Positions 26,079-35,162 are shown, counted from the first letter of the stretch. The stretch: DNA of 64,000 bases from Candidatus Woesearchaeota archaeon (GCA_014729995.1 WJIZ01000027.1:1-64000); one strand, 5' to 3'. Program-made: numbers and translations. Notes: generated from the letters alone by a model not told the origin.

Positions 26079-26897
26079 ATGCTGGCATTATTATCGTTTA
26101 TAATAGTTATACTGTTTTCGCTGATTGTCGTAAAGATAGGGGCTATTGCACTTGAAGCTACGGGGCTTTCCAAAGAGATATCACAGTTCCAGTCGCAGTC
26201 AGCCTTTTCCGGGGTTGGCTTTACTACACAGGAAAGCGAAACCCTGATGGGGCATCCGTTAAGAAGGAAGATTCTCCGCTTCCTTATGCTGATGGGAAGC
26301 GCTGGCCTTACATCTGCTGTAGCTACCTTAATCTTGACATTTATGAATACTTCCGGAGTTGTTGAGATATACGGCTTTCAGACGTCTTCTCTTGTTTTTA
26401 ACATAACTACCATAATAGTTGTGCTGCTGATACTATTCCTGATATCAAGGACAGAGACCTTTGACCATATATTCAGAAGAATACTGCATAAGCCCCTGCA
26501 TCTGATAAAATCAAAGATAGCACTTTATGATTATGAAAAAATGCTCGGATTGTCCAAAGGCCACAGTATCTTGTCTTTTGATGTTTTTAAGAACCATTGG
26601 ATGGCTAACAAGAAAGTCAAGCATTTGAAGATGGAGAAAGAGGGCGTGACCATATTAGGCATATTCAGGAACATACATGGCCATGAGGAATATGTGGGTG
26701 TACCGAGCGGTGATTTTAAGATTGAGCCTAGGGATAAGGTTGTTGTCTATGCGCGTGAGCCGGCTATCGCCAATCTTGTTATCAGGGAGAAAGGGCAGAA
26801 AGGAAAGGTTGCAAGGCAGGAAGCTGAGAGAAGGTATTCCAAAATGAACATAATAAACAGGCTTGATGAAGAAAAGATGGCTAAGGCAAAAAAATGA
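26079..26897 (+). CDS. Potassium-transport-like membrane protein with TrkA-C (RCK_C) domain
   Basis: The 272-residue protein has three hydrophobic segments: about residues 2-25, 67-90 and 105-128. Between the first two is Q-S-A-F-S-G-V-G-F-T-T, which resembles a selectivity-filter loop of TrkH/KtrB K+ transporters. A cytoplasmic part follows with a TrkA-C domain (about 190-245: G-V-T-I-L-G-I-F-R ... I-E-P-R-D-K-V-V-V-Y-A). Only one pore-like loop is present, so it would have to oligomerise to form a channel; regulation of another transporter is also possible. Confidence 0.7.
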   Translation: MLALLSFIIVILFSLIVVKIGAIALEATGLSKEISQFQSQSAFSGVGFTTQESETLMGHPLRRKILRFLMLMGSAGLTSAVATLILTFMNTSGVVEIYGFQTSSLVFNITTIIVVLLILFLISRTETFDHIFRRILHKPLHLIKSKIALYDYEKMLGLSKGHSILSFDVFKNHWMANKKVKHLKMEKEGVTILGIFRNIHGHEEYVGVPSGDFKIEPRDKVVVYAREPAIANLVIREKGQKGKVARQEAERRYSKMNIINRLDEEKMAKAKK

Positions 26898-26943
26898 TTT
26901 TACTGCCTGCATGGACAGCAGGCAACGTAATTAATAAATAATC

Positions 26944-27552
26944 TTATCCTATCCAGGTGCAGTTCTGGAAATTATAGTCTATTATCTCGAACGTGCCCAC
27001 ATACTCCAATGAAGGCTCTTTTACTATCCTGATTTCCCTGAAAACAGGCTTTAATATGAATTCGTTCTCTCCTGCAACTCCACTCCCAGCTATGACCTTT
27101 TCCGAATATTTCCAGCCGCCCACACCGAATAATTTTTCGTTCTGTATGTTGCGGGTGTAATAATAGTTGATATTTTCTCCCTCATGCCTTCCTTTCTGGT
27201 ATTTTACATCGCCTTTCCATGAGAGCTTTTTCCCGTTTTTCCATGTAGTGTTCCTTTCCAAAGCCCAGTAGCCGGTATCTGGCTTTTTATCATTGGCCAA
27301 AGTCATCTTTACTATCTTAGGTATAAGCTTTTTGGCATGCTCTTCGCAGCTAAGCTCTTCTTCTGCCCTTTCTTTTGATTGCCTTTCTTCCTGCTCTTCG
27401 CTGCTCTGCCCTTCTTCCCGGGCTTCTGTGCCAACCTCTTTCTGGTTCTCGGGAGTTTCTGCGGAATCTATTCCCGGAACATTTGCGCTGTCCTGATTTA
27501 CACAGCCAATTACAGCTATGAGGAATATTGCGATAATAATTTTCAGTTTCAT
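26944..27552 (-). CDS. Putative lipoprotein with acidic linker
   Basis: The 202-residue product has a signal with lipobox-like V-I-G-C (Cys17), then an acidic Glu/Ser-rich linker (about 25-70), then a C-terminal domain with strands and a Cys near each end (E-E-H-A-K... and N-C-T-W). It is probably anchored at the cell surface. No family is recognised. It is convergent with the TrkA-C gene and divergent from the ferritin-like gene. Confidence 0.65.
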   Translation of the reverse strand: MKLKIIIAIFLIAVIGCVNQDSANVPGIDSAETPENQKEVGTEAREEGQSSEEQEERQSKERAEEELSCEEHAKKLIPKIVKMTLANDKKPDTGYWALERNTTWKNGKKLSWKGDVKYQKGRHEGENINYYYTRNIQNEKLFGVGGWKYSEKVIAGSGVAGENEFILKPVFREIRIVKEPSLEYVGTFEIIDYNFQNCTWIG

Positions 27553-27665
27553 AATTTCACCTCTGATGGTATATTAATGCCCATATTATATAAGCTTTTC
27601 TGAATCGAATATTTTATAAATGAGGATTCTTTGCCTTTTTGGATAGGGGGCATGGAGGTCACAAT

Positions 27666-28193
27666 ATGGTATCTGAAAAAACCATCGAAGCTTTAAAGAC
27701 AGCATTGCAGATGGAGGACAAGTCTGTTGAGCTTTACCAGGAGGCTGCTAACAGCACAAAGAACCCTGTGGTGAAAAAAACAATGCTTTTTTTAGCAGAT
27801 TGGGAGAGAGAGCATGCGGAGAAGATAAAAAGGCTGAATGCCCATCTTATGGGCGAGCTGGCGAGCATGGACATAAAGACAGAATGCAGCCAGGATGCTA
27901 TGTGTGTTGTAAAGGACTTCTTCGGCAAGAACAGGGATGATTTTGATAAGAAGCTTAAGGGCGAGCCTGATGATATAAAAGTGTATGAGGCAGGCATGGA
28001 AATAGAGAAACAAGGCCACGATTATTACAAGAAACTTGCTGAGGATGCGGATGAGGGGGAGGCTAAACAGCTGTTCAGCTTTTTAGCCAAAGAAGAGGAT
28101 ATTCATTATAAGTTTTTGGAGGACCAGCATAATTATCTTGCCGATCCGGAGTCATGGTTTTTGGATGAGGAGAAGTGGATATTGGAAGGATAG
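27666..28193 (+). CDS. Rubrerythrin/ferritin-like diiron protein
   Basis: The 175-residue protein consists of four helices with ferritin-like metal-ligand patterns: E-D-K-S-V-E-L-Y, D-W-E-R-E-H-A-E-K in the first half and E-I-E-K-Q-G-H-D-Y-Y and K-E-E-D-I-H-Y-K-F-L in the second. It lacks the rubredoxin-type C-terminal Cys motif. It would act in peroxide reduction or iron handling in an anaerobe. The start at 27666 is set by GGAGG just upstream; earlier in-frame codons overlap that site. Confidence 0.82.
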   Translation: MVSEKTIEALKTALQMEDKSVELYQEAANSTKNPVVKKTMLFLADWEREHAEKIKRLNAHLMGELASMDIKTECSQDAMCVVKDFFGKNRDDFDKKLKGEPDDIKVYEAGMEIEKQGHDYYKKLAEDADEGEAKQLFSFLAKEEDIHYKFLEDQHNYLADPESWFLDEEKWILEG

Positions 28194-28294
28194 GCAAATT
28201 GCCCCGCAGATTTGCCACACGGCATCAGGCGGCGGATAACAGTGTGATCCATAAAATATAGATTATGCTTTATACCCTACCAAAGTTCGATAAA

Positions 28295-28498
28295 ATGGAA
28301 TGCAAACAAGAGCAGAATAAGGAAGATTGCAGCTGTTCTTATGAGCCCTGCTCAAGAAAGGGGGTTTGTTGTGAATGCATAAGCTATCACCTGGGCTCAA
28401 GGGAGCTTCCTGCATGCTGTTTTCCTAATGATACTGAGAAGAGCTACGACAGGAGCTTTGAGAAATTTGCTGAACTGGTCAATGATAAGAAACTTTAA
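28295..28498 (+). CDS. Small Cys-rich protein (DUF6485-like)
   Basis: The 67-residue product contains [18 protein letters not shown] and later L-P-A-C-C-F-P, the Cys pattern of a small family found beside redox genes in anaerobes. A metal or Fe-S site is likely; the function is unknown. The ATG at 28295 is preferred because ATGCTTTATACCC (about 28264-28276) looks like box A, which would place the upstream ATG before the transcript start. It precedes a flavin reductase-like gene by 24 nt. Confidence 0.72.
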   Translation: MECKQEQNKEDCSCSYEPCSRKGVCCECISYHLGSRELPACCFPNDTEKSYDRSFEKFAELVNDKKL

Positions 28499-28522
28499 AA
28501 TTTTAATAGCCCGAGTGATAAA

Positions 28523-28996
28523 ATGGGAATATACAACCCGAGAAATACAATAATTGTAACCTGCAGGGATAAGGGATTTGATGATGCTGTGACTCTTTCC
28601 TGGCACAGCCCCGCGAGCCACAAGCCTTTCCTTTATTCAATTTTTCTCGCAGGAAAGAGAAAAAGCTATAAGATGATAAAGAACAGCAGTGAATTCTGCG
28701 TGAATTTCATTACAAAGGAGCAGGAAAAGCTGGCATTGTTCTGCGGCACAAAATCGGGCCATAATGCCGATAAGTTCAGGGAAGGGGGTATAGAAAAAGA
28801 GGAATGCTCAGATATCGACTGCCCCAGGATAAAAGACTGCTCTGCTTATCTTGAGTGCAAGGTTGTCGATATAATCGAGGTCGGGGACCATTTTATGGCA
28901 GTCGGCAGGGTTGTCAAGGAAGTTGAGGGCAACAATAAGAAAAGACTGTTCCAAAGCAACATTACGGGAAATTATACTTTTACTACAACAAGTTAA
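28523..28996 (+). CDS. Flavin reductase-like FMN-binding protein
   Basis: This 157-residue protein has the split-barrel flavin reductase layout: N-P-R-N near the start, W-H-S-P-A-S-H-K-P-F-L-Y-S-I, then K-S-Y-K-M-I-K-N-S-S-E-F-C-V-N-F and C-G-T-K-S-G-H-N-A-D-K-F. Such proteins bind FMN and pass electrons from NAD(P)H or ferredoxin. The true partner is unknown. It lies in a co-directional group with the Cys-rich protein, dCMP deaminase and DUF1858 protein. Confidence 0.85.
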   Translation: MGIYNPRNTIIVTCRDKGFDDAVTLSWHSPASHKPFLYSIFLAGKRKSYKMIKNSSEFCVNFITKEQEKLALFCGTKSGHNADKFREGGIEKEECSDIDCPRIKDCSAYLECKVVDIIEVGDHFMAVGRVVKEVEGNNKKRLFQSNITGNYTFTTTS

Positions 28997-28997
28997 G

Positions 28998-29498
28998 ATG
29001 GGAGACCCATTCAAAAGAGCTGTAAAGCCCAGGGCAAGCTGGGACAAATACTTCATGAAGATAGCTATGCTTGTCGCCGAGAGGAGCACGTGCAGGAGGC
29101 ATCACGTGGGAGCGGTTATCGTGAGAAACAGGAAAATCCTCACTACGGGCTACAACGGCGCTGCTTCCGGTGTTAAAGACTGTATTCAGCTTGGCTGCCT
29201 GAGGGACGAGATGGACATTCAATCAGGGAAAAACCATGAAGTCTGCAGGGCAATCCATGCTGAGCAGAACGCTATAATACAGGCTGCCCTGCACGGCGTG
29301 AATACAGAGGGAGCTACAATATACTGCACACACCCACCCTGCATATTGTGCGCGAAGATGCTTATCAACGCGGGAGTGAAAAGATATGTCAGCTATGGAG
29401 AATATCCTGATGATGCGGCAATGGGGCTTCTTAATGAAGCGGGCCTGGAATTCCTTAAAATGGAAAAGCCCACTAAGGAAATATATGAAATACAATAG
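28998..29498 (+). CDS. dCMP deaminase-family zinc enzyme
   Basis: The 166-residue protein has the cytidine/deoxycytidylate deaminase zinc motif H-A-E-Q-N-A and P-P-C-I-L-C, plus the G-Y-N-G substrate segment near residue 45 usual in dCMP deaminases (ComEB type). It would make dUMP from dCMP for thymidylate synthesis. The ATG at 28998 follows the previous stop by 1 nt; a longer frame overlaps the flavin reductase gene and is rejected. Confidence 0.92.
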   Translation: MGDPFKRAVKPRASWDKYFMKIAMLVAERSTCRRHHVGAVIVRNRKILTTGYNGAASGVKDCIQLGCLRDEMDIQSGKNHEVCRAIHAEQNAIIQAALHGVNTEGATIYCTHPPCILCAKMLINAGVKRYVSYGEYPDDAAMGLLNEAGLEFLKMEKPTKEIYEIQ

Positions 29499-29507
29499 GT
29501 GATACTG

Positions 29508-29714
29508 ATGCCTGAGAAAATAACAAAGGACATGAACCTGAAGGAAATAGTACAGAAAAATCCAAAAGCAGCCGAGATTATGATGGAATACGGCCTGCAC
29601 TGCCTTGGTTGCATGGCGTCACAGTTCGAAAGCCTGGAGCAGGGATGCGCTGCCCACGGAATTTCCGAGGATAAGATAGATGAGATGGTTAAGAAGATAA
29701 ACAAGGCAGAATAA
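29508..29714 (+). CDS. DUF1858-type small protein
   Basis: The 68-residue helical protein contains M-N-L-K-E-I-V-Q-K-N-P-K-A-A-E-I-M-M-E-Y-G-L-H-C-L-G-C, the pattern of DUF1858 with a CxxC pair that may form a disulfide or bind a metal. This domain often accompanies redox or cell-surface repair proteins. The ATG at 29508 has GGTGA 4 nt before it and starts 9 nt after the deaminase gene. Confidence 0.8.
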   Translation: MPEKITKDMNLKEIVQKNPKAAEIMMEYGLHCLGCMASQFESLEQGCAAHGISEDKIDEMVKKINKAE

Positions 29715-29763
29715 AAAACCTTATAAATAATCCCTTAACCAGCTTTAAGCAAAAGGTGATAAA

Positions 29764-29955
29764 ATGGCTTTTAAAGTAGAATTAAACCAGGATGAATGCA
29801 TTGGGTGCGGAGCATGCGCTGCCACCTGCCCTGATGTCTTTGAGATGGAAGGGGACAAGGCAAAGGTCAAGGAAGCGGAGACAGACAAGGAATGCGCGAA
29901 AGAGGGTGCAGAGGGATGCCCTGTGAACTGCATCAAAGTCACAGAGATGAAATAG
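29764..29955 (+). CDS. Single-cluster [4Fe-4S] ferredoxin
   Basis: The 63-residue protein has C-I-G-C-G-A-C-x4-C-P (residues 12-22) and a further C-P-V-N-C near the end. This fits one [4Fe-4S] cluster plus a possible disulfide in the manner of thermophile or sulfate-reducer ferredoxins. It is a likely electron carrier for PorGDAB and other redox enzymes here. A box A (CCTTATAAATA, about 29719-29729) and GGTGATAAA lie directly upstream, so it has its own promoter. Confidence 0.93.
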   Translation: MAFKVELNQDECIGCGACAATCPDVFEMEGDKAKVKEAETDKECAKEGAEGCPVNCIKVTEMK

Positions 29956-29996
29956 AATCTAAAGTTTTTTAATAGCTTTCTTTTTCCTTACTTTTT

Positions 29997-31115
29997 ATGG
30001 ATGTGAGTATTATTGAATGCAGTTCTTATGAGCAGGATGAAGTAGATAATGCAGTCGGGAAAGCTTTAGCGGGCATAGGCTTTGACATTCCCAAAGGAAA
30101 GAGGATTCTGATAAAGCCTAATGTACTGGGCCAGCACCTGCCTGAAGACAATGTCACTACACATCCGTCTGTTGTCGGGGCTTTAGTCAGGATGTTTATA
30201 AAGGATAATGAGGTAATTATAGGCGAAAGTTCAGGTTTTTATCATGAGGGGGGCACTAATAAGGCTTTGGAAATGTCGGGGATGAAAGTGCTGGCTGAGA
30301 GGCATAAAGCCTCCCTGGTTAACCTGGAGCAGAAGCCTGTTAAGAATATGGAGGATAAAAAAGCAGCTGTCTATAAGAATCCCCATATATCCAGTGCTGT
30401 ATTTGATGCTGATATGGTTGTCAATGTCCCGAAGCTGAAGACACACACGCTGATGATGTATACGGGAGCTGTAAAAAACCTGTTTGGTACCATTCCAGGC
30501 GGAAGGAAGCAGAAGCTCCATGTCCTGGCTAAAACCCCCGAGCAATTCGCAAATATATTAGTGGATATCTACCAGAACATAAAGCCGCAGCTCAATGTCA
30601 TGGATGCTGTCGTAGGGCTGGAGGGAAACGGTCCGGGCTCTGCCGGGACATCCAAGAAAACAGGGCTATTGTTGGCTTCCAGAAGCGCCCCCTGCCTTGA
30701 TATCGTGGCGAGCGGCATTATAGGATATGACCCATTGAAAGTATATACCAACAGAGCCTGCTTTGAAAGAGGGCTTATAGATGATATTAATGTTGTAGGC
30801 AGGAAGCCGCGAGTCCCATATAAAAAGCCTGTCAATGTTTCCAGAGTGCCTGCTTTTATATCAAGATGGTTTGTTAACCAGGCGGTGATGCATCCCTATG
30901 CCATAAAAGAGAAATGTGTAAAATGCGGAATCTGCAAAGGGGTTTGCCCTGTGGAAGCTATTAAATTAAACCCTTACCCTGAAATAGACAGCAAAAAATG
31001 CATCAACTGCTATTGCTGCCATGAGAACTGCCCGCATGATGCTATGGACTTAAAAGGCAGCGATATTTACAATATGCTGAAGGGAATAAAGGAGCTTATT
31101 TTTGGAAGAAGATGA
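29997..31115 (+). CDS. DUF362 protein with C-terminal 2[4Fe-4S] ferredoxin domain
   Basis: The 372-residue protein has a DUF362 domain (about 1-290, with K-P-N-V-L-G and the V-V-N-V-P-K-L-K-T-H segment) followed by two CxxCxxCxxxCP motifs (about 303-350). Such proteins are redox or assembly factors of unknown substrate in anaerobes. The stop overlaps the start of the next gene by 4 nt, so a link with the tRNA thiolation protein is possible. Confidence 0.88.
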   Translation: MDVSIIECSSYEQDEVDNAVGKALAGIGFDIPKGKRILIKPNVLGQHLPEDNVTTHPSVVGALVRMFIKDNEVIIGESSGFYHEGGTNKALEMSGMKVLAERHKASLVNLEQKPVKNMEDKKAAVYKNPHISSAVFDADMVVNVPKLKTHTLMMYTGAVKNLFGTIPGGRKQKLHVLAKTPEQFANILVDIYQNIKPQLNVMDAVVGLEGNGPGSAGTSKKTGLLLASRSAPCLDIVASGIIGYDPLKVYTNRACFERGLIDDINVVGRKPRVPYKKPVNVSRVPAFISRWFVNQAVMHPYAIKEKCVKCGICKGVCPVEAIKLNPYPEIDSKKCINCYCCHENCPHDAMDLKGSDIYNMLKGIKELIFGRR

Positions 31116-32014
31116 AGCCTGTTCATACTTTAGAAGGGGGAGAGAAATTAACCAAGAAAGGATTTCTAAAATATTTTGAAAAAAAAGTCAGGAAGACGAT
31201 AAGGGTAAATAAGTTAGTTGGAAAGAGGGAGAGGATACTGGTTGCATGCTCGGGCGGAAAAGACAGCACTGCTGCTTTGTATTTGATGAATAAAATTGTT
31301 GCTAATCGAAATATTAAGGTTGAAGCGATGCATGTTGACCAAAGCATTGGTGAGTATTCTAAAGTTAATAGGAGGAATATAGAGAAGTTTTGTTCTGAGC
31401 AGGGAATAAAACTGCATGTTACTTCGTTTAGGGAGTTTTTCGGGATGGCGCAGTGCTATATAAAAGATGCGCTGCGCGATAAGGGCATCAACTGGAAGAG
31501 CTGCGCCATATGCGGGGTGCTCAGGCGCTATATAATAAATAAATTCACACGCGACCTCAAAGCTACAAGGATTGTTACAGGCCATAATCTGGATGATGAA
31601 GCGCAAACCACGCTGATGAACCTTTTCAATAACAGGATTGATCTTCTTGCGCGACAAGGACCCAAATCCGGCCCGATGAAGCATAGGCATTTTGTTCCCC
31701 GCATCAAACCGCTTTACATGTGCAAGGAGGAAGAAGTTCTGCTTTATTCCAAACTCATGAAGTTTCCTGTGCAGTATGAGCCATGCCCGTGCAGGACTGA
31801 TTCTTACCGGCTTTCTGTGCTGAAATTGCTGGACGAATTTGAGAAAAGTAATAAGGGTACTAAATCTGGCATTGTTAATTCTTATCTTGAACTGATGCCC
31901 TTATTAAAGAAAAATTTCAAGAAAGGAAAGATTAATTCCTGTGATAAGTGCGGTGAACCGACTTCCGGAGAGGTTTGTAATAGTTGTAAGATATTGGGGA
32001 AGATTTGGAAGTGA
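31112..32014 (+). CDS. tRNA 2-thiolation protein, TtuA/NcsA (TtcA) family
   Basis: The 300-residue protein has the PP-loop S-G-G-K-D-S-T near residue 47, the conserved C-A-I-C-G motif near 135 and T-G-H-N-L-D-D-E-A-Q-T, typical of archaeal/eukaryotic Ncs6/Ctu1 and TtuA enzymes that 2-thiolate uridines. The Cys pair and a further Cys (C-P-C) near 230 could hold a [4Fe-4S] cluster. A C-terminal zinc ribbon (C-D-K-C...C-N-S-C) takes the place of the usual N-terminal one. It overlaps the DUF362 gene by 4 nt. Confidence 0.87.
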   Translation: MKPVHTLEGGEKLTKKGFLKYFEKKVRKTIRVNKLVGKRERILVACSGGKDSTAALYLMNKIVANRNIKVEAMHVDQSIGEYSKVNRRNIEKFCSEQGIKLHVTSFREFFGMAQCYIKDALRDKGINWKSCAICGVLRRYIINKFTRDLKATRIVTGHNLDDEAQTTLMNLFNNRIDLLARQGPKSGPMKHRHFVPRIKPLYMCKEEEVLLYSKLMKFPVQYEPCPCRTDSYRLSVLKLLDEFEKSNKGTKSGIVNSYLELMPLLKKNFKKGKINSCDKCGEPTSGEVCNSCKILGKIWK

Positions 32015-32134
32015 TTATTTGGCAGGCTAAGCTTTGGATTTATCTAACTTACCCATTATTTTTTTTGCAGGCTCATTGGTATTCAGAATCCCCCATAGAA
32101 AAATATTAAGTGAAATAAATAGGGAAAAACAGAA

Positions 32135-33067
32135 TCAATCCCTGCACAAATTAACCAGCTTTTCCCACTCTTCGTTAACGTGCTGCTGTATTTTTTCGAT
32201 TATCTGCTTGTTATCAGGTCTGAACAAGTGCTTATACCTTCCCTGTGGTTTGAGGTATTCTTCTATCGGAACATTCTTTGAGGGCTTGTAATTGAGCTTG
32301 TATTTGCCGTTTTCCACTTCGTACAACGGCCAGAACTTTGATTCTACAGCAAGCTTTGCAATCTCCATCGTCTTTTCCATGGGATATTTCCATCCTGTCT
32401 GGCAGGGCTGGAACACTATAAGAAAGGCAGGCCCTTTTGTGCTGAATGCCTTCTCTGCTTTCATGGAAAGATCTATTGGATTATGCACAGAGGCCTGCGC
32501 CACATAAGGAATGTTATGAGCAACTGCAATCTTTGCCATGTCCTTTTTCCACTCTTCCTTGCCCTGGTGCACTTTGCCTGCAGGAGCTGTTGTTGTGGAA
32601 GCGCCCATTGGAGTCCCGGAGCTTCTCTGTATTCCAGTATTCATGTATGCTTCGTTGTCATAAAGGACATACACAAAGTCATGACCCCTTTCCAGAGCGC
32701 CGCTTAAGCTTTGCAGCCCAATGTCAAATGTGCCGCCGTCCCCGCCGAAAGCTACAAACTTGATTTCCTTGTCTTTTGGAATTTTTCCGCTTCTTTTCAA
32801 CGCCTTATAAGCTGCCTCAACTCCTGAGATGGTAGCAGCCGAGTTTTCGAATGCAGAATGTATGAATGGTATTTTCCAGCTGGTGAAAGGGTATATGGTT
32901 GTTGTGACTTCCAGGCAGCCTGTTGCGCAGCTCGCGACTATAGGAGAGTCTGTGGAAGCTAAGACAGTCCTTACTATAGGCGGGAAGCCGCATCCCGCAC
33001 AGCTTCTGTGGCCCGGCGCTAATTTCTGAGGCTTGTTGACTAATTGCTTGTAATTCATTTTATTCAC
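32135..33067 (-). CDS. porB: Pyruvate:ferredoxin oxidoreductase, beta subunit
   Basis: The 310-residue subunit binds thiamine diphosphate: G-D-G-G-T-F-D-I-G and Y-D-N-E-A-Y-M-N-T-G are the TPP/Mg2+ segments. N-terminal C-A-G-C-G and later Cys residues ligate a [4Fe-4S] cluster. With PorG, PorD and PorA it oxidises pyruvate and CoA to acetyl-CoA and CO2, reducing ferredoxin. Last gene of porGDAB; its start overlaps porA by 8 nt. ThiL and ThiC encoded at the window end supply its cofactor. Confidence 0.94.
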   Translation of the reverse strand: MNKMNYKQLVNKPQKLAPGHRSCAGCGFPPIVRTVLASTDSPIVASCATGCLEVTTTIYPFTSWKIPFIHSAFENSAATISGVEAAYKALKRSGKIPKDKEIKFVAFGGDGGTFDIGLQSLSGALERGHDFVYVLYDNEAYMNTGIQRSSGTPMGASTTTAPAGKVHQGKEEWKKDMAKIAVAHNIPYVAQASVHNPIDLSMKAEKAFSTKGPAFLIVFQPCQTGWKYPMEKTMEIAKLAVESKFWPLYEVENGKYKLNYKPSKNVPIEEYLKPQGRYKHLFRPDNKQIIEKIQQHVNEEWEKLVNLCRD

Positions 33068-34235
33068 CTCTCAGGCCTATGTAGCCAGTCTCTAAATGAT
33101 CGAATTTGCCGGAAAGGAGCTCATCATAGACTTTTTCTATATCGGGCTCCAGTATATTCCTGCCACCCAAACCAAATATATAGCTTTTCAATTTGGGCTT
33201 TGAGTCTGCTTCATAAAGCGCGCTTTTGATTTCTGCGTATAAGGGGGCATTTGCGCCGTAGCTTTCTGACCTGTCAAGGACAGCAGTGTATTTCTTATGT
33301 TTCAATGCCTCTGCTATTTCCTTATACGGGAAAGGCCTGAATAATCGCGGCTTTAGAAGGCCCACTTTCTTTCCATCTTTTCTCATCTTATCTATAACTG
33401 CTTTTGTGTTTCCTGCAGTGGAGTTCATCACAATGACCACTGCTTCTGCGTCATCCATCTGATATTCCTCAAATAATGGATATTCGTTTCCTGTAATCCT
33501 GGCCAGTTCCTTTCCGATTTTCAGATATTCTTCCTTAGCCTGTATCATAGCATCTGCCCTCTGCTTCTGGGTCTCGAAATAATAGTCCTGCAATTCCAGC
33601 GGGCCCACTGTATGGGGATCGTCGGTATTGAGCAGCCATTTCTTCGGCTCATAGTCCCTGACAAAGCCTTTCATCTGCTTATCGTCATGCAATGTTACGT
33701 TCTGGACACCATGGCTTGTTATAAATCCGTCAAGGCAGATCATGCAGGGCAGCATTACCTTTTCAGCCAGCTTAACTGCAAGGAAGACCGATTCGTAGGC
33801 TTCCTGGTTTGTCTCGTTGTAAATCTGTATCCAGCCGTGATCGCGGCATCCCATTGAATCGCTGTGGTCGCAATGAATGTTTATTGGCGAGCTTAATGCC
33901 CTGTTGACAACTGCCATTGCTATGGGCAGCCTCGATCCTGAAGCAACTCCTAGGATTTCCCACATCAGTGCGAGGCCTGCTGAGGCTGTTGCTGTCATAG
34001 CCCTTGCACCTGCTGCGCTTGCTCCCACGCAGCACGACATTGCGGAATGCTCTGATTCCACCCTTACAAGCTCGGTATCTACCTTGCCGTCCGAATGAAA
34101 CTTTGCGAAGTTCATCATTATGTCTGTCTGCGGCGTAATAGGGAAAGCTGCTACAACGTCAGGATTTATCTGGCGCATGGCATGGGCAACTGACTGTGCC
34201 CCGGTCAACGGCATTTCTTTATTCATCTGCATCAC
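33060..34235 (-). CDS. porA: Pyruvate:ferredoxin oxidoreductase, alpha subunit
   Basis: The 391-residue subunit has A-F-P-I-T-P-Q-T near residue 35, V-E-S-E-H-S-A-M and the R-A-M-T-A-T-A-S-A-G-L segment of domain I, as in archaeal PorA. It overlaps porD by up to 17 nt and porB by 8 nt. The 2-oxoacid cannot be proved from sequence; pyruvate is favoured by the four-subunit order G-D-A-B. Confidence 0.93.
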   Translation of the reverse strand: MMQMNKEMPLTGAQSVAHAMRQINPDVVAAFPITPQTDIMMNFAKFHSDGKVDTELVRVESEHSAMSCCVGASAAGARAMTATASAGLALMWEILGVASGSRLPIAMAVVNRALSSPINIHCDHSDSMGCRDHGWIQIYNETNQEAYESVFLAVKLAEKVMLPCMICLDGFITSHGVQNVTLHDDKQMKGFVRDYEPKKWLLNTDDPHTVGPLELQDYYFETQKQRADAMIQAKEEYLKIGKELARITGNEYPLFEEYQMDDAEAVVIVMNSTAGNTKAVIDKMRKDGKKVGLLKPRLFRPFPYKEIAEALKHKKYTAVLDRSESYGANAPLYAEIKSALYEADSKPKLKSYIFGLGGRNILEPDIEKVYDELLSGKFDHLETGYIGLRGE

Positions 34236-34518
34236 CTTTTTTCATCTCTATGCATTTTACAGGGCAGACCTGTGCGCATATGCCGCAGCCCTTGCAGTAA
34301 TCAAGGTCCGTCTCTTTTCTTACCGGCTTTTCCCCCTTTTCAACAGGTATGCAGTCCTCAGGGCAGAGAACAGGGCAGACCATGCAGTTTGTGCATTTTT
34401 CACTGTTCCAGACAGGCTTAAACGTCTTCCAGTCCCCTGTCTTGAACTCTTCGGAATTACCAGCTTTTTCAATCCTTCCCCCGATAGGAATTTCCCTGTA
34501 TGGTTTTAACTCTGCCAT
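34219..34518 (-). CDS. porD: Pyruvate:ferredoxin oxidoreductase, delta subunit (2[4Fe-4S] ferredoxin)
   Basis: The 99-residue subunit has two CxxCxxCxxxCP motifs (C-T-N-C-M-V-C-P-V-L-C-P and C-K-G-C-G-I-C-A-Q-V-C-P), so it passes electrons from the TPP site to ferredoxin. The start at 34518 is preferred because GAGGT lies 9 nt upstream; an in-frame ATG at 34536 overlaps the end of porG. Confidence 0.92.
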   Translation of the reverse strand: MAELKPYREIPIGGRIEKAGNSEEFKTGDWKTFKPVWNSEKCTNCMVCPVLCPEDCIPVEKGEKPVRKETDLDYCKGCGICAQVCPVKCIEMKKGDADE

Positions 34519-34519
34519 T

Positions 34520-35083
34520 TTATCCGACCTCATCATAAGCTCTTTTTACAGCATCTATGGTTGCCTGGGTCTTTTGCTCGCCGAGCTTTTTTTCGAATTT
34601 TTTCCTTATGGATTCTGATATGGCTTCGAGCTCTATGCAGCCTGTGGCCTTTACCAAAGCCCCTAATATGGGGGTGTTGGGGAGGTTTTTTCCGACTGCT
34701 TCCAGGGCTATCTTTGTTGCATCTACAGCCATGCATTTTCCGCCGAAGCCTGTTTTCTCCTTTAGCCATGCAGCATCTTTTGGGGTGTTAACTATCAGGA
34801 TGCCGCTTTCTGAAAGGCCCTGTGCAACGTCTACTGTGTCCAGCAGTGTGGCATCGATAACTAAAACCACATCGGGATTTGTTACCGGGGCTGTTGTCTT
34901 GATATCGTTGTCAGATATCCTGGCAAATGCCTTTACAGGAGCTCCTGCCCTCTCCGGGCCGTATTCGGGGAAGCTCTGGATATGCTTTCCCTTGCTTATG
35001 CCTGCCTCTGCTATGAACTGGGAAGCAGTCTTAGCGCCCTGTCCTCCCCTGCCATGCAAACGAATTTCAAAAATGCCTTTCAT
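34520..35083 (-). CDS. porG: Pyruvate:ferredoxin oxidoreductase, gamma subunit
   Basis: The 187-residue subunit begins with the I-R-L-H-G-R-G-G-Q-G-A-K-T-A pattern of 2-oxoacid oxidoreductase gamma chains and contains the Y-G-P-E-R-A-G-A-P segment that contacts CoA in the family. It is the first gene of porGDAB. A short AT-rich stretch (35084-35160) holds the promoter. Confidence 0.94.
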   Translation of the reverse strand: MKGIFEIRLHGRGGQGAKTASQFIAEAGISKGKHIQSFPEYGPERAGAPVKAFARISDNDIKTTAPVTNPDVVLVIDATLLDTVDVAQGLSESGILIVNTPKDAAWLKEKTGFGGKCMAVDATKIALEAVGKNLPNTPILGALVKATGCIELEAISESIRKKFEKKLGEQKTQATIDAVKRAYDEVG

Positions 35084-35162
35084 ATTTATAACCCCTCATT
35101 TAGTTTATTAAATGACTGTGAAAAATGGTTATTTTTAAAGGTATCGAAAGCATCATGAGGTT

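Noticed and set aside
32015-32134. Possible small gene between the thiolase and porB
   Set aside because: Only short frames without ribosome binding sites; it is a convergent intergenic gap.
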